Source: an uncultured Collinsella sp.
GTDB taxonomy: Bacteria; Actinomycetota; Coriobacteriia; Coriobacteriales; Coriobacteriaceae
Assembly: GCA_900540945.1 (NCBI GenBank)
Contig: UQHQ01000015.1
Coordinates: forward strand, 1-44,681
DNA: 44,681 nt
Direction: 5' to 3'
Both the position numbers and the translations under genes were made by a program. Under the pieces are notes generated by a model. That model made no database searches. It was not told where the DNA came from and saw only the letters and a list, made by a program, of their open reading frames with translations. This document shows, piece after piece, positions 32,721 to 41,203 of the stretch (positions within the stretch are counted from its first letter, which is position 1; every line of letters starts with the position of its first letter).

Positions 32721-32867
32721 CGACACGCATACACGCTCTTTTCCGACTGCAGGCTTAGCTCAACCTACGGTCGGCTTGCGTGTGAAGACCAGCCATAGTT
32801 TTAAACGCCTGCGGCTGGGCGAGTAGATAGTAGGGAAGTAGTTTGAGCGCTACCGAAAGGAAGAACG
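32721..32867 (+). promoter_or_regulatory. Structured spacer/leader between infA and rpmJ
   Basis: ACACGC (32723-32728) pairs with GCGTGT (32778-32783) and, inside, CCGAC (32743-32747) with GTCGG (32770-32774). A second stem is CCAGCC (32789-32794) with GGCTGG (32813-32818). In E. coli S4 represses the alpha operon through a leader near rpsM; this spacer stands in the equivalent place, but no S4 consensus was checked. Confidence 0.4.
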
Positions 32868-32981
32868 ATGAAGGTACGTCCTTCGGTCAAGAAGATGTGC
32901 GATAAGTGCAAAATCATTAGGCGCCATGGCAAGGTCCTCGTCATTTGCGAGAACCCCCGTCATAAGCAGCGTCAGGGTTAA
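32868..32981 (+). CDS. rpmJ: 50S ribosomal protein L36, zinc type
   Basis: A 37-residue L36 reading MKVRPSVKKMCDKCK at the start and ENPRHKQRQG at the end, with zinc ligands Cys 11, Cys 14, Cys 27 and His 32. AAAGGAAG precedes the ATG. It is followed after 14 bp by rpsM. Confidence 0.96.
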   Translation: MKVRPSVKKMCDKCKIIRRHGKVLVICENPRHKQRQG

Positions 32982-32995
32982 GAGAGGAGACTACG

Positions 32996-33370
32996 TTGGC
33001 CCGTATTAATGGTGTCGACCTCCCGCGTGAGAAGCGCGTTGAGATCGGTCTGACCTACATTTACGGCATCGGCCGCACCACTGCGACGAAGATCTGCGTC
33101 GAGTGCAACGTTAACGTGGACACGCGCGTTAAGGACCTCACCGAGGATGAGGTTAACGCCATCCGCGATTATATCGATAAGAATCAGATCATGGTTGAGG
33201 GCGACCTCCGCCGTGAGCGCAACCAGAACGTCAAGCGCCTTATGGACATCGGCTGCAACCGCGGCCTTCGTCACCGCAAGGGCCTCCCGGTCCGCGGCCA
33301 GCGCACCCACACTAACGCTCGTACCCGCAAGGGCCCGAAGCGTCAGATCGGTGCTAAGAAGAAGAAATAA
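32996..33370 (+). CDS. rpsM: 30S ribosomal protein S13
   Basis: A 124-residue S13 starting ARINGVDLPREKRVEIGLTY after a TTG start codon; AGAGGAG is eight bases upstream and no ATG fits. The C-terminal RGLRHRKGLPVRGQRT and Lys-rich tail reach the tRNA sites. Confidence 0.96.
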   Translation: MARINGVDLPREKRVEIGLTYIYGIGRTTATKICVECNVNVDTRVKDLTEDEVNAIRDYIDKNQIMVEGDLRRERNQNVKRLMDIGCNRGLRHRKGLPVRGQRTHTNARTRKGPKRQIGAKKKK

Positions 33371-33384
33371 GGAGCGCTAGATAG

Positions 33385-33789
33385 ATGGCTACTGCTAAGA
33401 AGAACGTTCGCGCTGCCCGTCTGAAGCGCGCGGACCGTAAGAACATTTCCGTGGGCCAGGCTCACATTCGTTCTACGTTCAACAACACGATCGTTTCGAT
33501 CACCGATCCCCAGGGCAACGTCATTTCCTGGAAGTCGGCTGGCCAGGTGGGCTTCAAGGGCTCCCGTAAGTCCACGCCGTTCGCTGCCCAGATGGCTGCC
33601 GAGGCTGCTGCCAAGCAGGCCATGGAGCACGGTATGAAGAAGGTTTCCGTCTTCGTCAAGGGCCCTGGCTCCGGTCGTGAGACCGCCATCCGCTCCCTCC
33701 AGGCTGCTGGCCTCGAGGTCTCGAGCATCCAGGACAAGACCCCCATTCCGCACAACGGCTGCCGCCCCAAGAAGCGTCGCCGCGTGTAA
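33385..33789 (+). CDS. rpsK: 30S ribosomal protein S11
   Basis: A 134-residue S11 of the platform. HIRSTFNNTIVSITDPQGN and the ending PHNGCRPKKRRRV are diagnostic. The start is 14 bp after rpsM. Confidence 0.97.
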   Translation: MATAKKNVRAARLKRADRKNISVGQAHIRSTFNNTIVSITDPQGNVISWKSAGQVGFKGSRKSTPFAAQMAAEAAAKQAMEHGMKKVSVFVKGPGSGRETAIRSLQAAGLEVSSIQDKTPIPHNGCRPKKRRRV

Positions 33790-33808
33790 CTGAAAGGATC
33801 GTATCAAT

Positions 33809-34405
33809 ATGGCAATCGACAGGACTCCTGTTCTTAAGCGCTGCCGTCAGCTCGGGATCGATCCCGCTGAGCTCGGTTACAGCAGCAAGAAGGAATCTAT
33901 CCGTCAGCCCAAGCGCCGTCGCAAGGAATCTGAGTACGGCATGCAGCTGCGTGAGAAGCAGAAGGTCAAGTTCATCTATGGCGTTCTGGAGAAGCAGTTC
34001 CACGGCTACTTCAACAAGGCCCGTAAGATGAACGGCGTCACCGGTGAGAACCTCATGATCATCCTTGAGTCTCGCCTCGACAACGTCGTCTTCCGTCTTG
34101 GCTTCGCCCGCACCCGCAAAGAGGCTCGTCAGTCCGTCCGTCACGGTCACTTCACCGTGAACGGCAAGCGCGTGGACATCCCGTCCTACCGCGTTAAGGC
34201 CGGCGACGTCGTCGCTGTCGGCGAGAAGTTCCGTGACCTCCTCCCCATCAAGGAGGCCCTGATTTCCTCCGAGCGCTTTGAGGTCCCTGGCTGGCTCGAG
34301 GTCGATATCGAGAAGCTGTCTGGTAACGTGCTCGCTCTGCCGACGCGTGAGCAGATCAGCGGTGATATCAACGAGCAGCTCATCGTCGAGCTCTACTCTA
34401 AGTAG
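33809..34405 (+). CDS. rpsD: 30S ribosomal protein S4
   Basis: A 198-residue S4 with LKRCRQLGIDPAELGY and an S4 RNA-binding domain (RLDNVVFRLGFARTRKEARQ, then HGHFTVNGKRVDIPSYRVK). The zinc-finger cysteines found in some N-termini are absent. It nucleates 30S assembly. Confidence 0.97.
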   Translation: MAIDRTPVLKRCRQLGIDPAELGYSSKKESIRQPKRRRKESEYGMQLREKQKVKFIYGVLEKQFHGYFNKARKMNGVTGENLMIILESRLDNVVFRLGFARTRKEARQSVRHGHFTVNGKRVDIPSYRVKAGDVVAVGEKFRDLLPIKEALISSERFEVPGWLEVDIEKLSGNVLALPTREQISGDINEQLIVELYSK

Positions 34406-34437
34406 TCCATCCGGGCTGCTGAGGCTGGAGGTAATAC

Positions 34438-35379
34438 ATGTCAGAATTCATTAGGCCTCAGGTTCAGGTCGAAGAGATCAACGAGACCTCTGCTCGTGTC
34501 TCCGTCGAGCCGCTCGAGCGTGGCTACGGCGATACGCTGGGTAACTCGCTTCGTCGTGTTCTTCTGTCCTCGCTCGAGGGTGCCGCCGTCGAGGCCATTC
34601 AGATCGATGGTGCGCAGCACGAGTTCATGACCATCCCTAACATGGTCGAGGATGTCACCGACATCGTCCTGAATGTCAAGGGTCTTGTCTTCAGGGCTCT
34701 CGGCACGACCGACGAGGCGACCGCCACCATCTCGGTTGACGGCCCCTGCGAGGTCACCGGTGCGGACTTCTTTATTCCGTCCGAGTTTGAGCTGGTCAAC
34801 CCCGAGCAGCACATTGCTACGCTCACCGAGGGTGGCCATCTCACCATGAGCATGCGCATCGGCTATGGCCGCGGCTATGTCTCTGGCGAGGCTAACAAGC
34901 GTGACAACGATCCCATCGGTGTGATCAACGTCGACTCGCTGTACTCGCCGGTGTCACGTTGCGCCAAGCTCGTTGAGGCTTGCCGTGTCGGCCAGCATAC
35001 CGACTACGACCGCCTTGTCCTCGAGATCGAGACCAACGGTTCCATCGCTCCGCGCGACGCCGTGGTCCAGGCTGCCAATATCATCAACCAGCATATGGCC
35101 GCCTTTATGAACCTTGCCGAGACCCCCGAGGTCGAGGAGGAGGCTTCGATCTTCGCTCCCGAGGTCACCAACGACAACGCCGAGCTGGACAAGCAGATCG
35201 AGGATCTGGACCTTTCCGTCCGTTCCTACAACTGCCTTAAGCGCGCCAGCATTCACTCGGTCCGTCAGCTCGTTGAGTTCTCGGAGAACGATCTGCTCAA
35301 CATCCGTAACTTCGGTGTTAAGTCGATTGAGGAAGTGAAGGACAAGCTTGAGTCCATGGGCCTGAGCCTGAAGGCTTAA
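34438..35379 (+). CDS. rpoA: RNA polymerase alpha subunit
   Basis: A 313-residue alpha subunit. The N-terminal dimerisation domain has LERGYGDTLGNSLRRVLLSS and the C-terminal domain has LDLSVRSYNCLKRASIHSV and IRNFGVKSIEEVKDKL, the DNA/activator-binding helix-hairpin-helix. An acidic linker (EVEEEASIFAPEV) joins them. GGAGG precedes the ATG. Confidence 0.98.
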   Translation: MSEFIRPQVQVEEINETSARVSVEPLERGYGDTLGNSLRRVLLSSLEGAAVEAIQIDGAQHEFMTIPNMVEDVTDIVLNVKGLVFRALGTTDEATATISVDGPCEVTGADFFIPSEFELVNPEQHIATLTEGGHLTMSMRIGYGRGYVSGEANKRDNDPIGVINVDSLYSPVSRCAKLVEACRVGQHTDYDRLVLEIETNGSIAPRDAVVQAANIINQHMAAFMNLAETPEVEEEASIFAPEVTNDNAELDKQIEDLDLSVRSYNCLKRASIHSVRQLVEFSENDLLNIRNFGVKSIEEVKDKLESMGLSLKA

Positions 35380-35409
35380 TGCTTCGCATATTTGAGGAGA
35401 AACTAGACC

Positions 35410-35877
35410 ATGCGTCACAACGTTAAGAAGGGCCTGAAGCTCGGCACCGATGCGAGCCACACCAAGGCCATGAAGAAGAGCCTTGCTAAGGCCCTCTTCG
35501 AGAACGACCGCATCAAGACCACCGAGACCCGCGCTAAGGCGCTGCGTTCGGTCGTCGACCCGATCATCACCTGGGCCAAGAAGGGCGACCTGCACTCTCG
35601 TCGTCTGGCTATCGCCAAGCTCGGCGATAAGCAGCTCGTTGCCGAGATCTTCGACAAGGCTGCTCAGGGCATGTGGCAGGACCGCAACGGCGGTTACACC
35701 CGCATTATGAAGCTCGGTAACCGTAAGGGCGATAACGCTCCTATCGTTATCATGGAGCTCGTCACCGAGCCTTGCACGCCTAAGGCCAAGAAGGCTGCTC
35801 CGGCCCCCAAGAAGGCCGCTGCTCCCAAGAAGGTCGAGGCCGTCGAGGAGGCTCCTGCTGAGGAGACCGCTGAGTAG
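35410..35877 (+). CDS. rplQ: 50S ribosomal protein L17 with C-terminal Ala/Lys/Pro/Glu-rich extension
   Basis: A 155-residue L17. The core (about 1-120) has MRHNVKKGLKLGTDASHTKA and MKKSLAKALFENDRIKTTETRAK; the core ends with APIVIMELV. The last 35 residues are a low-complexity tail rich in Lys-Lys-Ala, Pro and then Glu, longer than the 116-127 residues of many L17 proteins. It is the last gene before a strong terminator. Confidence 0.96.
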   Translation: MRHNVKKGLKLGTDASHTKAMKKSLAKALFENDRIKTTETRAKALRSVVDPIITWAKKGDLHSRRLAIAKLGDKQLVAEIFDKAAQGMWQDRNGGYTRIMKLGNRKGDNAPIVIMELVTEPCTPKAKKAAPAPKKAAAPKKVEAVEEAPAEETAE

Positions 35878-35903
35878 ACATTCTGTCTGCATAGGCTATA
35901 TTC

Positions 35904-35934
35904 GAGGGGTACGTTCGCGTACCCCTCTTTTTTT
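35904..35934 (+). terminator. Intrinsic terminator of the ribosomal-protein cluster
   Basis: Perfect 10-bp stem GAGGGGTACG / CGTACCCCTC with a TTCG tetraloop and seven T residues, 26 bp after the rplQ stop codon. Confidence 0.95.
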
Positions 35935-35969
35935 GTCGCAATACCGTTGCTAGTTTGTTGGGAGCGCCC

Positions 35970-36794
35970 ATGACTGCGCCGTCTGATTTCAATTCGACCC
36001 CCGAGCTCGACGCCACCCTTGTATTTCGCGTGGCCTACGATGGCTCCTCCTATAGCGGATTTGCCGAGCAGCCGGGCCAGACGACGGTTGCAGGCGAGCT
36101 GCGCCGTGCAATCGAGACGTTGCTGCGCCGCCCAATCGATCTGACGTGCGCGGGGCGTACCGATGCCGGAGTTCATGCGGTGGCCCAATACATCAGCGTG
36201 CCTGTAACGGACGCTGAGCTCGCTTTGACGCGCCGTAGGTGGCTGAGGGCTATGGATGCCCTCCTGGGCAAAGATATCGCCATAAACGAGGCCTACAAGG
36301 CTCGTAAGGGCTTTTCTGCACGTTTTGACGCGCGCTCTCGCACTTACACCTATCGCATTGCCGACCGTGATGCGCGGCCCGTGCTGTCACGCGGTGCCGT
36401 GTGGTGGCATCGCTATCCCCTCGACGTCGATGCGATGGCGGCCGCCTGCCCTGCGCTTTTGGGCGAGCAGGACTTTAAGAGCTTTTGCAAGGTCGCCTCT
36501 GCCGTGGGCAAACCTACGCACCGCTGCGTAATGCGTGCCGAGTTTGGTCATGAGATCGCCTTTGGCGAGGACATCCTCACGTTTACCATCGAGGGCAATG
36601 CGTTTTTGCATTCGATGGTGCGAACCATTGTGGGCACTCTTGTCGAGATCGGCATGCATCGCCGCGATCCCGAGTGGATGCGCGAGGTAATTGATGCCTG
36701 CGATCGCTCCGCTGCCGGTCCTACGGCGCCCGCATGCGGTCTTACCTTTATGGGCGTGGACTACGACCCCACCGAGCTTGTGGTGCTCGATTAG
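35970..36794 (+). CDS. truA: tRNA pseudouridine(38-40) synthase
   Basis: A 274-residue TruA, which converts U38-U40 of the anticodon arm to pseudouridine. The catalytic block is CAGRTDAGVHAVAQ, with the invariant Asp; FRVAYDGSSYSGF at the N-terminus and FLHSMVRTIVGTLVEIG near the end are also diagnostic. I chose ATG 35970 with GGGAG five bases upstream over the TTG codons at 35955 and 35958. It lies after the rplQ terminator, so it has its own promoter. Confidence 0.95.
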   Translation: MTAPSDFNSTPELDATLVFRVAYDGSSYSGFAEQPGQTTVAGELRRAIETLLRRPIDLTCAGRTDAGVHAVAQYISVPVTDAELALTRRRWLRAMDALLGKDIAINEAYKARKGFSARFDARSRTYTYRIADRDARPVLSRGAVWWHRYPLDVDAMAAACPALLGEQDFKSFCKVASAVGKPTHRCVMRAEFGHEIAFGEDILTFTIEGNAFLHSMVRTIVGTLVEIGMHRRDPEWMREVIDACDRSAAGPTAPACGLTFMGVDYDPTELVVLD

Positions 36795-36913
36795 GGAAGT
36801 GGCTGCCTGACGGCGATCTTTGTGTGCAGTGTCTGTGAGCGGGGCGTGTGCAACATCTGTTCTTGACGTGCATCGCGAAGGGCGACCATCCGCATTAAAT
36901 GACGGGGTGTACC

Positions 36914-37990
36914 ATGAACGACAGTTTGTTACTAGCTGTCGAGAGGACGGAACACTTGGTTCGACGTGGTTCGCATCCGCGACTTTCGGTGATCCTGATT
37001 GTTGAGGGTTCGCCCAGCTATGCGATGCGCGCTCTCGAGAGCGTCCAGAACCAAGACCTCTACGATTTGCAAATTGTCGTCGTTTGCCGCGGCGTGGTAG
37101 CTGGTGTGCGCCATTCGCTCGAAGTTGCTGCCGACAGAGACATTCATATTGATTTGATTGATGTTGAGGACCCAGCGCCTGGTGCCTGCCTGCATGCCGG
37201 CTTTGCGGCTTCGCGCGGCTCCCAGATCATTGCGATGAATGCCAATGAGTGGTTTGCGCCGCAGCCCCTTTCGCAGATGGTCGAAAGCTCCTGCGACGCT
37301 TCTGCTGACATCGTGTTTCCCTCTGTTTCGCTCGATCGCTACGATGTTCACCGCGAACGTCATTCCCGAGTTTTGGACGCGGCATCCGTTTCTGAAGATG
37401 AGGACCGGGCGGCTTGCCTGACCCAATTGGTTTCCTGTGGTTTAATCCGACAGACCTCTGGCGTGCTGTATGATCGCGCCCTCTTTGAGGCGTGCCTTGC
37501 GCACGGCGATGCGTTTCGCACGGTGTCTTTTTTGACGTTCGCGCTTTCGCGGGCAAAGCGCGTTTCGGGATGTGGCCGTGCCCGTTTTCATGCAGTGGCG
37601 CCGTCGATTACGGAGACGTTTGACCCCACGATGTTTGCCAAGCTTTCTGATGATATCGGGGCGCTCGACAGGCTTGCCGACTCGCTTGCCGTCGCGGGCG
37701 GTGGCGATCAGTTGAAGCTGGTCTGCCAGCGGTATTACTACGCCGGCCTGGTTGCCTGCATCGAAAATTTGTGTCTGAGCCCCCATGGTGTATCTTCAAT
37801 AGAGCGTTCGGCCCGTTTGCATGATATGCTCGAAGCACAGCGTACCCGTCAGATGGTTGCGGCTCTTAAAGGCAATCATCGGGGCCTAGGTCTGCTCTAT
37901 GGTTCGATAGCTAGTGCCAAGCCTATGCGATGTGCGTTGTATACGCATCTGGCGGCTTTTTTCAATCGTTCGGGCGTCCGGACTGTCTAG
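36914..37990 (+). CDS. Divergent family 2 glycosyltransferase-like protein
   Basis: A 358-residue protein. The first 110 residues follow the GT-A pattern of family 2 glycosyltransferases: LSVILIVEGSPSYAMRALES, then LQIVVVCRG, and AAS-RGSQIIAMNANEWFAP where active enzymes have a DxD-like metal site. Here that site reads NANEW, so sugar-nucleotide binding may be weakened or altered. The C-terminal 200 residues are mostly helical with few recognisable motifs and no clear membrane segment. ATG 36914 is preceded by GGGGTG; the ATG at 36899 has no site. It stands alone between truA and argR, and no cell-wall glycan genes are next to it. Confidence 0.55.
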   Translation: MNDSLLLAVERTEHLVRRGSHPRLSVILIVEGSPSYAMRALESVQNQDLYDLQIVVVCRGVVAGVRHSLEVAADRDIHIDLIDVEDPAPGACLHAGFAASRGSQIIAMNANEWFAPQPLSQMVESSCDASADIVFPSVSLDRYDVHRERHSRVLDAASVSEDEDRAACLTQLVSCGLIRQTSGVLYDRALFEACLAHGDAFRTVSFLTFALSRAKRVSGCGRARFHAVAPSITETFDPTMFAKLSDDIGALDRLADSLAVAGGGDQLKLVCQRYYYAGLVACIENLCLSPHGVSSIERSARLHDMLEAQRTRQMVAALKGNHRGLGLLYGSIASAKPMRCALYTHLAAFFNRSGVRTV

Positions 37991-37999
37991 TAGCGTGAT

Positions 38000-38033
38000 T
38001 TTCGAAATAAATTGCATGGAATTGTTTCGAAAT
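38000..38033. repeat. Direct repeat TTTCGAAAT upstream of argR
   Basis: TTTCGAAAT occurs at 38000-38008 and 38025-38033, 25 bp apart, just before argR. Each copy contains a palindrome (TTCGAA). It does not match the usual ARG box well, so a regulatory role is uncertain. Confidence 0.35.
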
Positions 38034-38122
38034 GCGTTCTTATTCACTAAAACCCTCAAATAGCGCTAAACTATTCAATTACTAAGTGATTGTCTCCGCC
38101 ATCTTTTGGAGTGAGGTTTTGT

Positions 38123-38560
38123 ATGGCCAAAAAACGCAATGGGCGCCAGGATGCCATCAGAGATATTGTTCGCAATAAGGACGTACGTACGCAGCGCGTT
38201 TTGGTAGACGAGCTTCGCGCCATGGGTTTCGATTGCACGCAGGCGACCGTTTCGCGCGATATCGCGGACATGGGACTGCGTAAGCTCCCCGAGGGCATCT
38301 ATGTCCTTGCCGAGGACCTGCATCTGCAGCGCATGGTTTCCGAGTTGGTTACCGGCGTACTGCGCACCGATAATCTGGTTATGATCAAGGCGCAGCCCGG
38401 TACGGCTTCTGGTATTGCCGCGGCTGTCGATGCCGCGGAGCTGCCCGACGTGCTTGGCTCGCTTGCCGGCAACGACACGATCTTGGTCATTGCGCAGACG
38501 GCCGAGGACGGAGAGCGTCTTGAGGCGCTCATCAACAAGCTGAGTAACTCTCACAAGTAG
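38123..38560 (+). CDS. argR: Arginine repressor ArgR
   Basis: A 145-residue ArgR. The N-terminal winged helix shows RQDAIRDIV and TQATVSRDIADMGL; the C-terminal oligomerisation and arginine-binding domain has GTASGIAAAVDAAELPDVLG and GNDTILVIA, with the conserved GT-A and DT motifs. Hexamers bind operators with arginine as corepressor. ATG 38123 follows GAGTGAGG; the longer frame from 38090 lacks a site. No arginine genes are adjacent; a terminator follows. Confidence 0.92.
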   Translation: MAKKRNGRQDAIRDIVRNKDVRTQRVLVDELRAMGFDCTQATVSRDIADMGLRKLPEGIYVLAEDLHLQRMVSELVTGVLRTDNLVMIKAQPGTASGIAAAVDAAELPDVLGSLAGNDTILVIAQTAEDGERLEALINKLSNSHK

Positions 38561-38611
38561 GGGATGCGTGGCACTGCTGCTGTGCCGATTGTTGCTATAG
38601 GTAATTGCCGA

Positions 38612-38639
38612 GGGCGTTGACGAAAGTCAGCGCCCTTTT
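38612..38639 (+). terminator. Intrinsic terminator of argR
   Basis: GGGCGTTGAC / GTCAGCGCCC with a GAAA loop, one G-T pair, and four T residues, 51 bp after the argR stop codon. Confidence 0.85.
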
Positions 38640-38718
38640 GCATGCCGGCACCCGTTGCCCTATCGGTCTTGCAGCCGGGACCGTCGTGGCATCTTGTGGC
38701 ATCTGCTGAAATAAAGAA

Positions 38719-38750
38719 GCGCCCGAGCAGCGTACGTGCTGCTCGGGCGC
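38719..38750 (-). terminator. Intrinsic terminator of the penicillin-binding protein gene
   Basis: Perfect 13-bp stem GCGCCCGAGCAGC / GCTGCTCGGGCGC with a 6-nt loop. On the minus strand TTCTTTATTT follows. It lies 26 bp after the stop codon. Confidence 0.9.
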
Positions 38751-38775
38751 CTTGGTGTCAGATGCCGCTTTGCGT

Positions 38776-41043
38776 CTACTGGCCCGTAGAGGGGTCGGGC
38801 GTGGGCGTAGGGTCGGGTGTAGGCGTCGGCGTGCCACCGTCGCCACCCGTGCCGCCATCGCCACCCGTGCCACCGTCGCCACCTGTCGTGCCGCTATCGC
38901 CACCCGTGCCACCGTCGCCACCTGTCGTGCCGCTATCGCCACCCGTGCCACCGTCGCCACCTGTCGTGCCGCTATCGCCGGTGGTGTTGCCACCCGGGGT
39001 TTCAGTGGTCGTGGTTGTCGTTGTGGTTGTGGTGGTCGTGGTCTCTTCCTCTTCTTTTCCCTCGTCTTTATCCTCTTCGTCTTTCTTTTTGTTGTTTGTG
39101 CCGTAGAACTTCCAGACGTTATTGTTCTTGTACGTGGGAGCCGTTCCGGTCGGGAATTCCTCGCGCTCGGTGCCCGCAAGAACGGTGTTCATGAACTTCT
39201 TAAAGACGGGCAGGTTGGTGCTGTCGCCCAGCAGGTCCGAACCGTACTTTTGGATGGGAATCTCGCCTGCGGAATAACCGGTCCACAGGGCGCATGCCAG
39301 CTGCGGCGTGAAGCCGCAGAACCACAGGTTGGTGGTGTTGTCAGTGGTGCCCGTCTTGCCGGCATAGGGCTGGTTGACGCTCAGCGCGCCGGCGGCACCC
39401 GTGCCGCTACCCTGCATGACGCCGGATAGAACGTCGGTAACCGCGGCAGCCTCGCCTTCGGTGAGCACCTGCGTGGGATTGTCGGTGTGCTGGTACAGAA
39501 CCGAGCCGGTACGCGAGTCGATCTCGGTAATGGCGATGGGCTGACGGTAGTAGCCACCGTTGGCAAACGTTGCGTAGGCCGATGCCATCTCGAGCGGTGA
39601 GATGGACCCGGTGCCGAGCGTCATGACGGGAACGTCCTCGATATTGTCCTTGGCGGGATCGATGCCGAGCTTTTTGACGAGCGACATGATCTTGTCATTG
39701 CCGATGGCTTCGGCCACCTGAATGTAGCCGGTGTTGGATGAGTATGCCGTTGCCTGCTTAAGCGTGATGTTGCCATAGCTCTGGTTGCCGTAGTTTTGCA
39801 CCTCGGTCGTGGTGCCCTTGGCCTTGAGCGGCGAGTTGCAGTTGAGGGTGACGTTGGGGTTCATACCGTTTTGGATGGCAGTTGCCAGCGTAAAGGCCTT
39901 AAACGTGGAGCCCACGGGGCGCTTTGCCGTAGCGTGGTTCACGTGATTCTCGTCGGCGTTGTAGTCGTAGCCGCCCACCATGCACTTGATGTAGCCGGTC
40001 TTGGGGTCAACGACGACCATGCCCATGTCCAGGCCGTCGAGCGAAAGCGTGTCGAGCTGCGAGCGCACGGCCTCCTCGGCCACCTGCTGCATGGTGGGGT
40101 CGATGGTGGTCTTGACGGTCAGACCGCCCTTAAAGAGCACGTCGGTGGAGAACTCCTGCTCAAGCAGCTGCTTAACGTAGGCGACAAAGTAGGGCTGAGA
40201 GTACACATCGACGCCACTGCCCGAAATCTCGGTCACGTTAAGCGTGATGGGCTCAGCCTGCGCGGCATCGTGCTCTTCCTGCGTGATGTGGCCCAGACGC
40301 AGCATGTTGTCCAGAACCTTGTTGCGGCGGGACAGCGCCAAGTCGGGATTAACCGTGGGGTCGTACTGCGAGGGCGAGTTGGGAAGGCCGATGAGCAGCG
40401 CGGCCTCGCTCAGGGTGAGGTCGGCGGCGGTTTTGGACAGATAGGTCTCAGCGGCGGCCTCGATGCCATATGCTCCATGGCCGTAGTAGATGGTGTTGAG
40501 GTACATCATGAGGATCTCGTCTTTGGAGTACATATCCTCCATCTTGATGGCGATATAGGCCTCGCGCACCTTACGCTCGATGGTCGAGTCGAATTGTTCC
40601 TCCTGCAAGATGGTGTTGCGAACCAGCTGCTGGGTGATGGTCGATGCGCCCTCGTGGCCGCCGGTGAGGGTTGCCACCGATGCGCGTGCAATGCCCCAGA
40701 GGTCGATGCCGCCATGCTCGTAGAAGCGCTCGTCCTCAACGTCAACGGTGCCCTGCAGCACGTACGGGGACACTTGGTCCTTGGTGATGGACTTGCGGTT
40801 TTGCGTATAGAAGCTGGCGATCTTGTTGCCGTTGCAGTCAACAATTTCGGTAGGCTCGCTGACCAGATAGGCGTTGGCGTCGGTGTAGTCGGGCAGGTCG
40901 GACAGCCAGCGGTTGACGTTGCCGATCATGCCGATGCCAAATGCTACGCCCGCGATGAGCAAAAAGCCCAAAAGCGAGAGCAGGATGACGGGCAGGGCGT
41001 GCGTCTTAGAGCGACCGTGTCCCTGTCGTTGGCGAGGACCCAT
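38776..41043 (-). CDS. Class A penicillin-binding protein (PBP1a-type) with repeat-rich C-terminal tail
   Basis: A 755-residue bifunctional peptidoglycan synthase. One membrane anchor (about 17-41) precedes a GT51 transglycosylase domain: EDERFYEH (103-110), GASTITQQ (132-139), RKVREAY and LSEAALLIGLPNSP. The transpeptidase domain has the Ser-x-x-Lys motif STFK (379-382), SSN (435-437) and KTGT (563-566). After about residue 650 comes a charged Lys/Asp/Glu segment, 13 consecutive Thr, and Gly/Thr/Asp repeats ending in a Pro/Thr tail. ATG 41043 has GGAGG seven bases upstream; the longer upstream frame lacks a site. It is divergent from the U32 peptidase gene with a 160-bp shared upstream region. 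Confidence 0.93.
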   Translation of the reverse strand: MGPRQRQGHGRSKTHALPVILLSLLGFLLIAGVAFGIGMIGNVNRWLSDLPDYTDANAYLVSEPTEIVDCNGNKIASFYTQNRKSITKDQVSPYVLQGTVDVEDERFYEHGGIDLWGIARASVATLTGGHEGASTITQQLVRNTILQEEQFDSTIERKVREAYIAIKMEDMYSKDEILMMYLNTIYYGHGAYGIEAAAETYLSKTAADLTLSEAALLIGLPNSPSQYDPTVNPDLALSRRNKVLDNMLRLGHITQEEHDAAQAEPITLNVTEISGSGVDVYSQPYFVAYVKQLLEQEFSTDVLFKGGLTVKTTIDPTMQQVAEEAVRSQLDTLSLDGLDMGMVVVDPKTGYIKCMVGGYDYNADENHVNHATAKRPVGSTFKAFTLATAIQNGMNPNVTLNCNSPLKAKGTTTEVQNYGNQSYGNITLKQATAYSSNTGYIQVAEAIGNDKIMSLVKKLGIDPAKDNIEDVPVMTLGTGSISPLEMASAYATFANGGYYRQPIAITEIDSRTGSVLYQHTDNPTQVLTEGEAAAVTDVLSGVMQGSGTGAAGALSVNQPYAGKTGTTDNTTNLWFCGFTPQLACALWTGYSAGEIPIQKYGSDLLGDSTNLPVFKKFMNTVLAGTEREEFPTGTAPTYKNNNVWKFYGTNNKKKDEEDKDEGKEEEETTTTTTTTTTTTTETPGGNTTGDSGTTGGDGGTGGDSGTTGGDGGTGGDSGTTGGDGGTGGDGGTGGDGGTPTPTPDPTPTPDPSTGQ
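38881..38979 (-). repeat. In-frame 39-bp tandem repeat in the penicillin-binding protein tail
   Basis: ACCTGTCGTGCCGCTATCGC begins at 38881, 38920 and 38959, exactly 39 bp apart: two full units and a third partial one. Each unit encodes 13 residues of the type GDSGTTGGDGGTG. Shorter related GGT/GGD codons continue on the side of lower coordinates. Confidence 0.85.
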
Positions 41044-41203
41044 ATATTGACCTCCAAGTATGTCGTGCCAGGCGGCGGGTATGCGTCGGGCAGGATGGAC
41101 ATAAGTTATTACACGATAAACCAATCGGGCCGCGCGAGGCCTCGTGTATGCTGGTTGACGGCAATTAACAGAGTGATTGCATACCTTGGTAAGGAGTTTG
41201 CCG

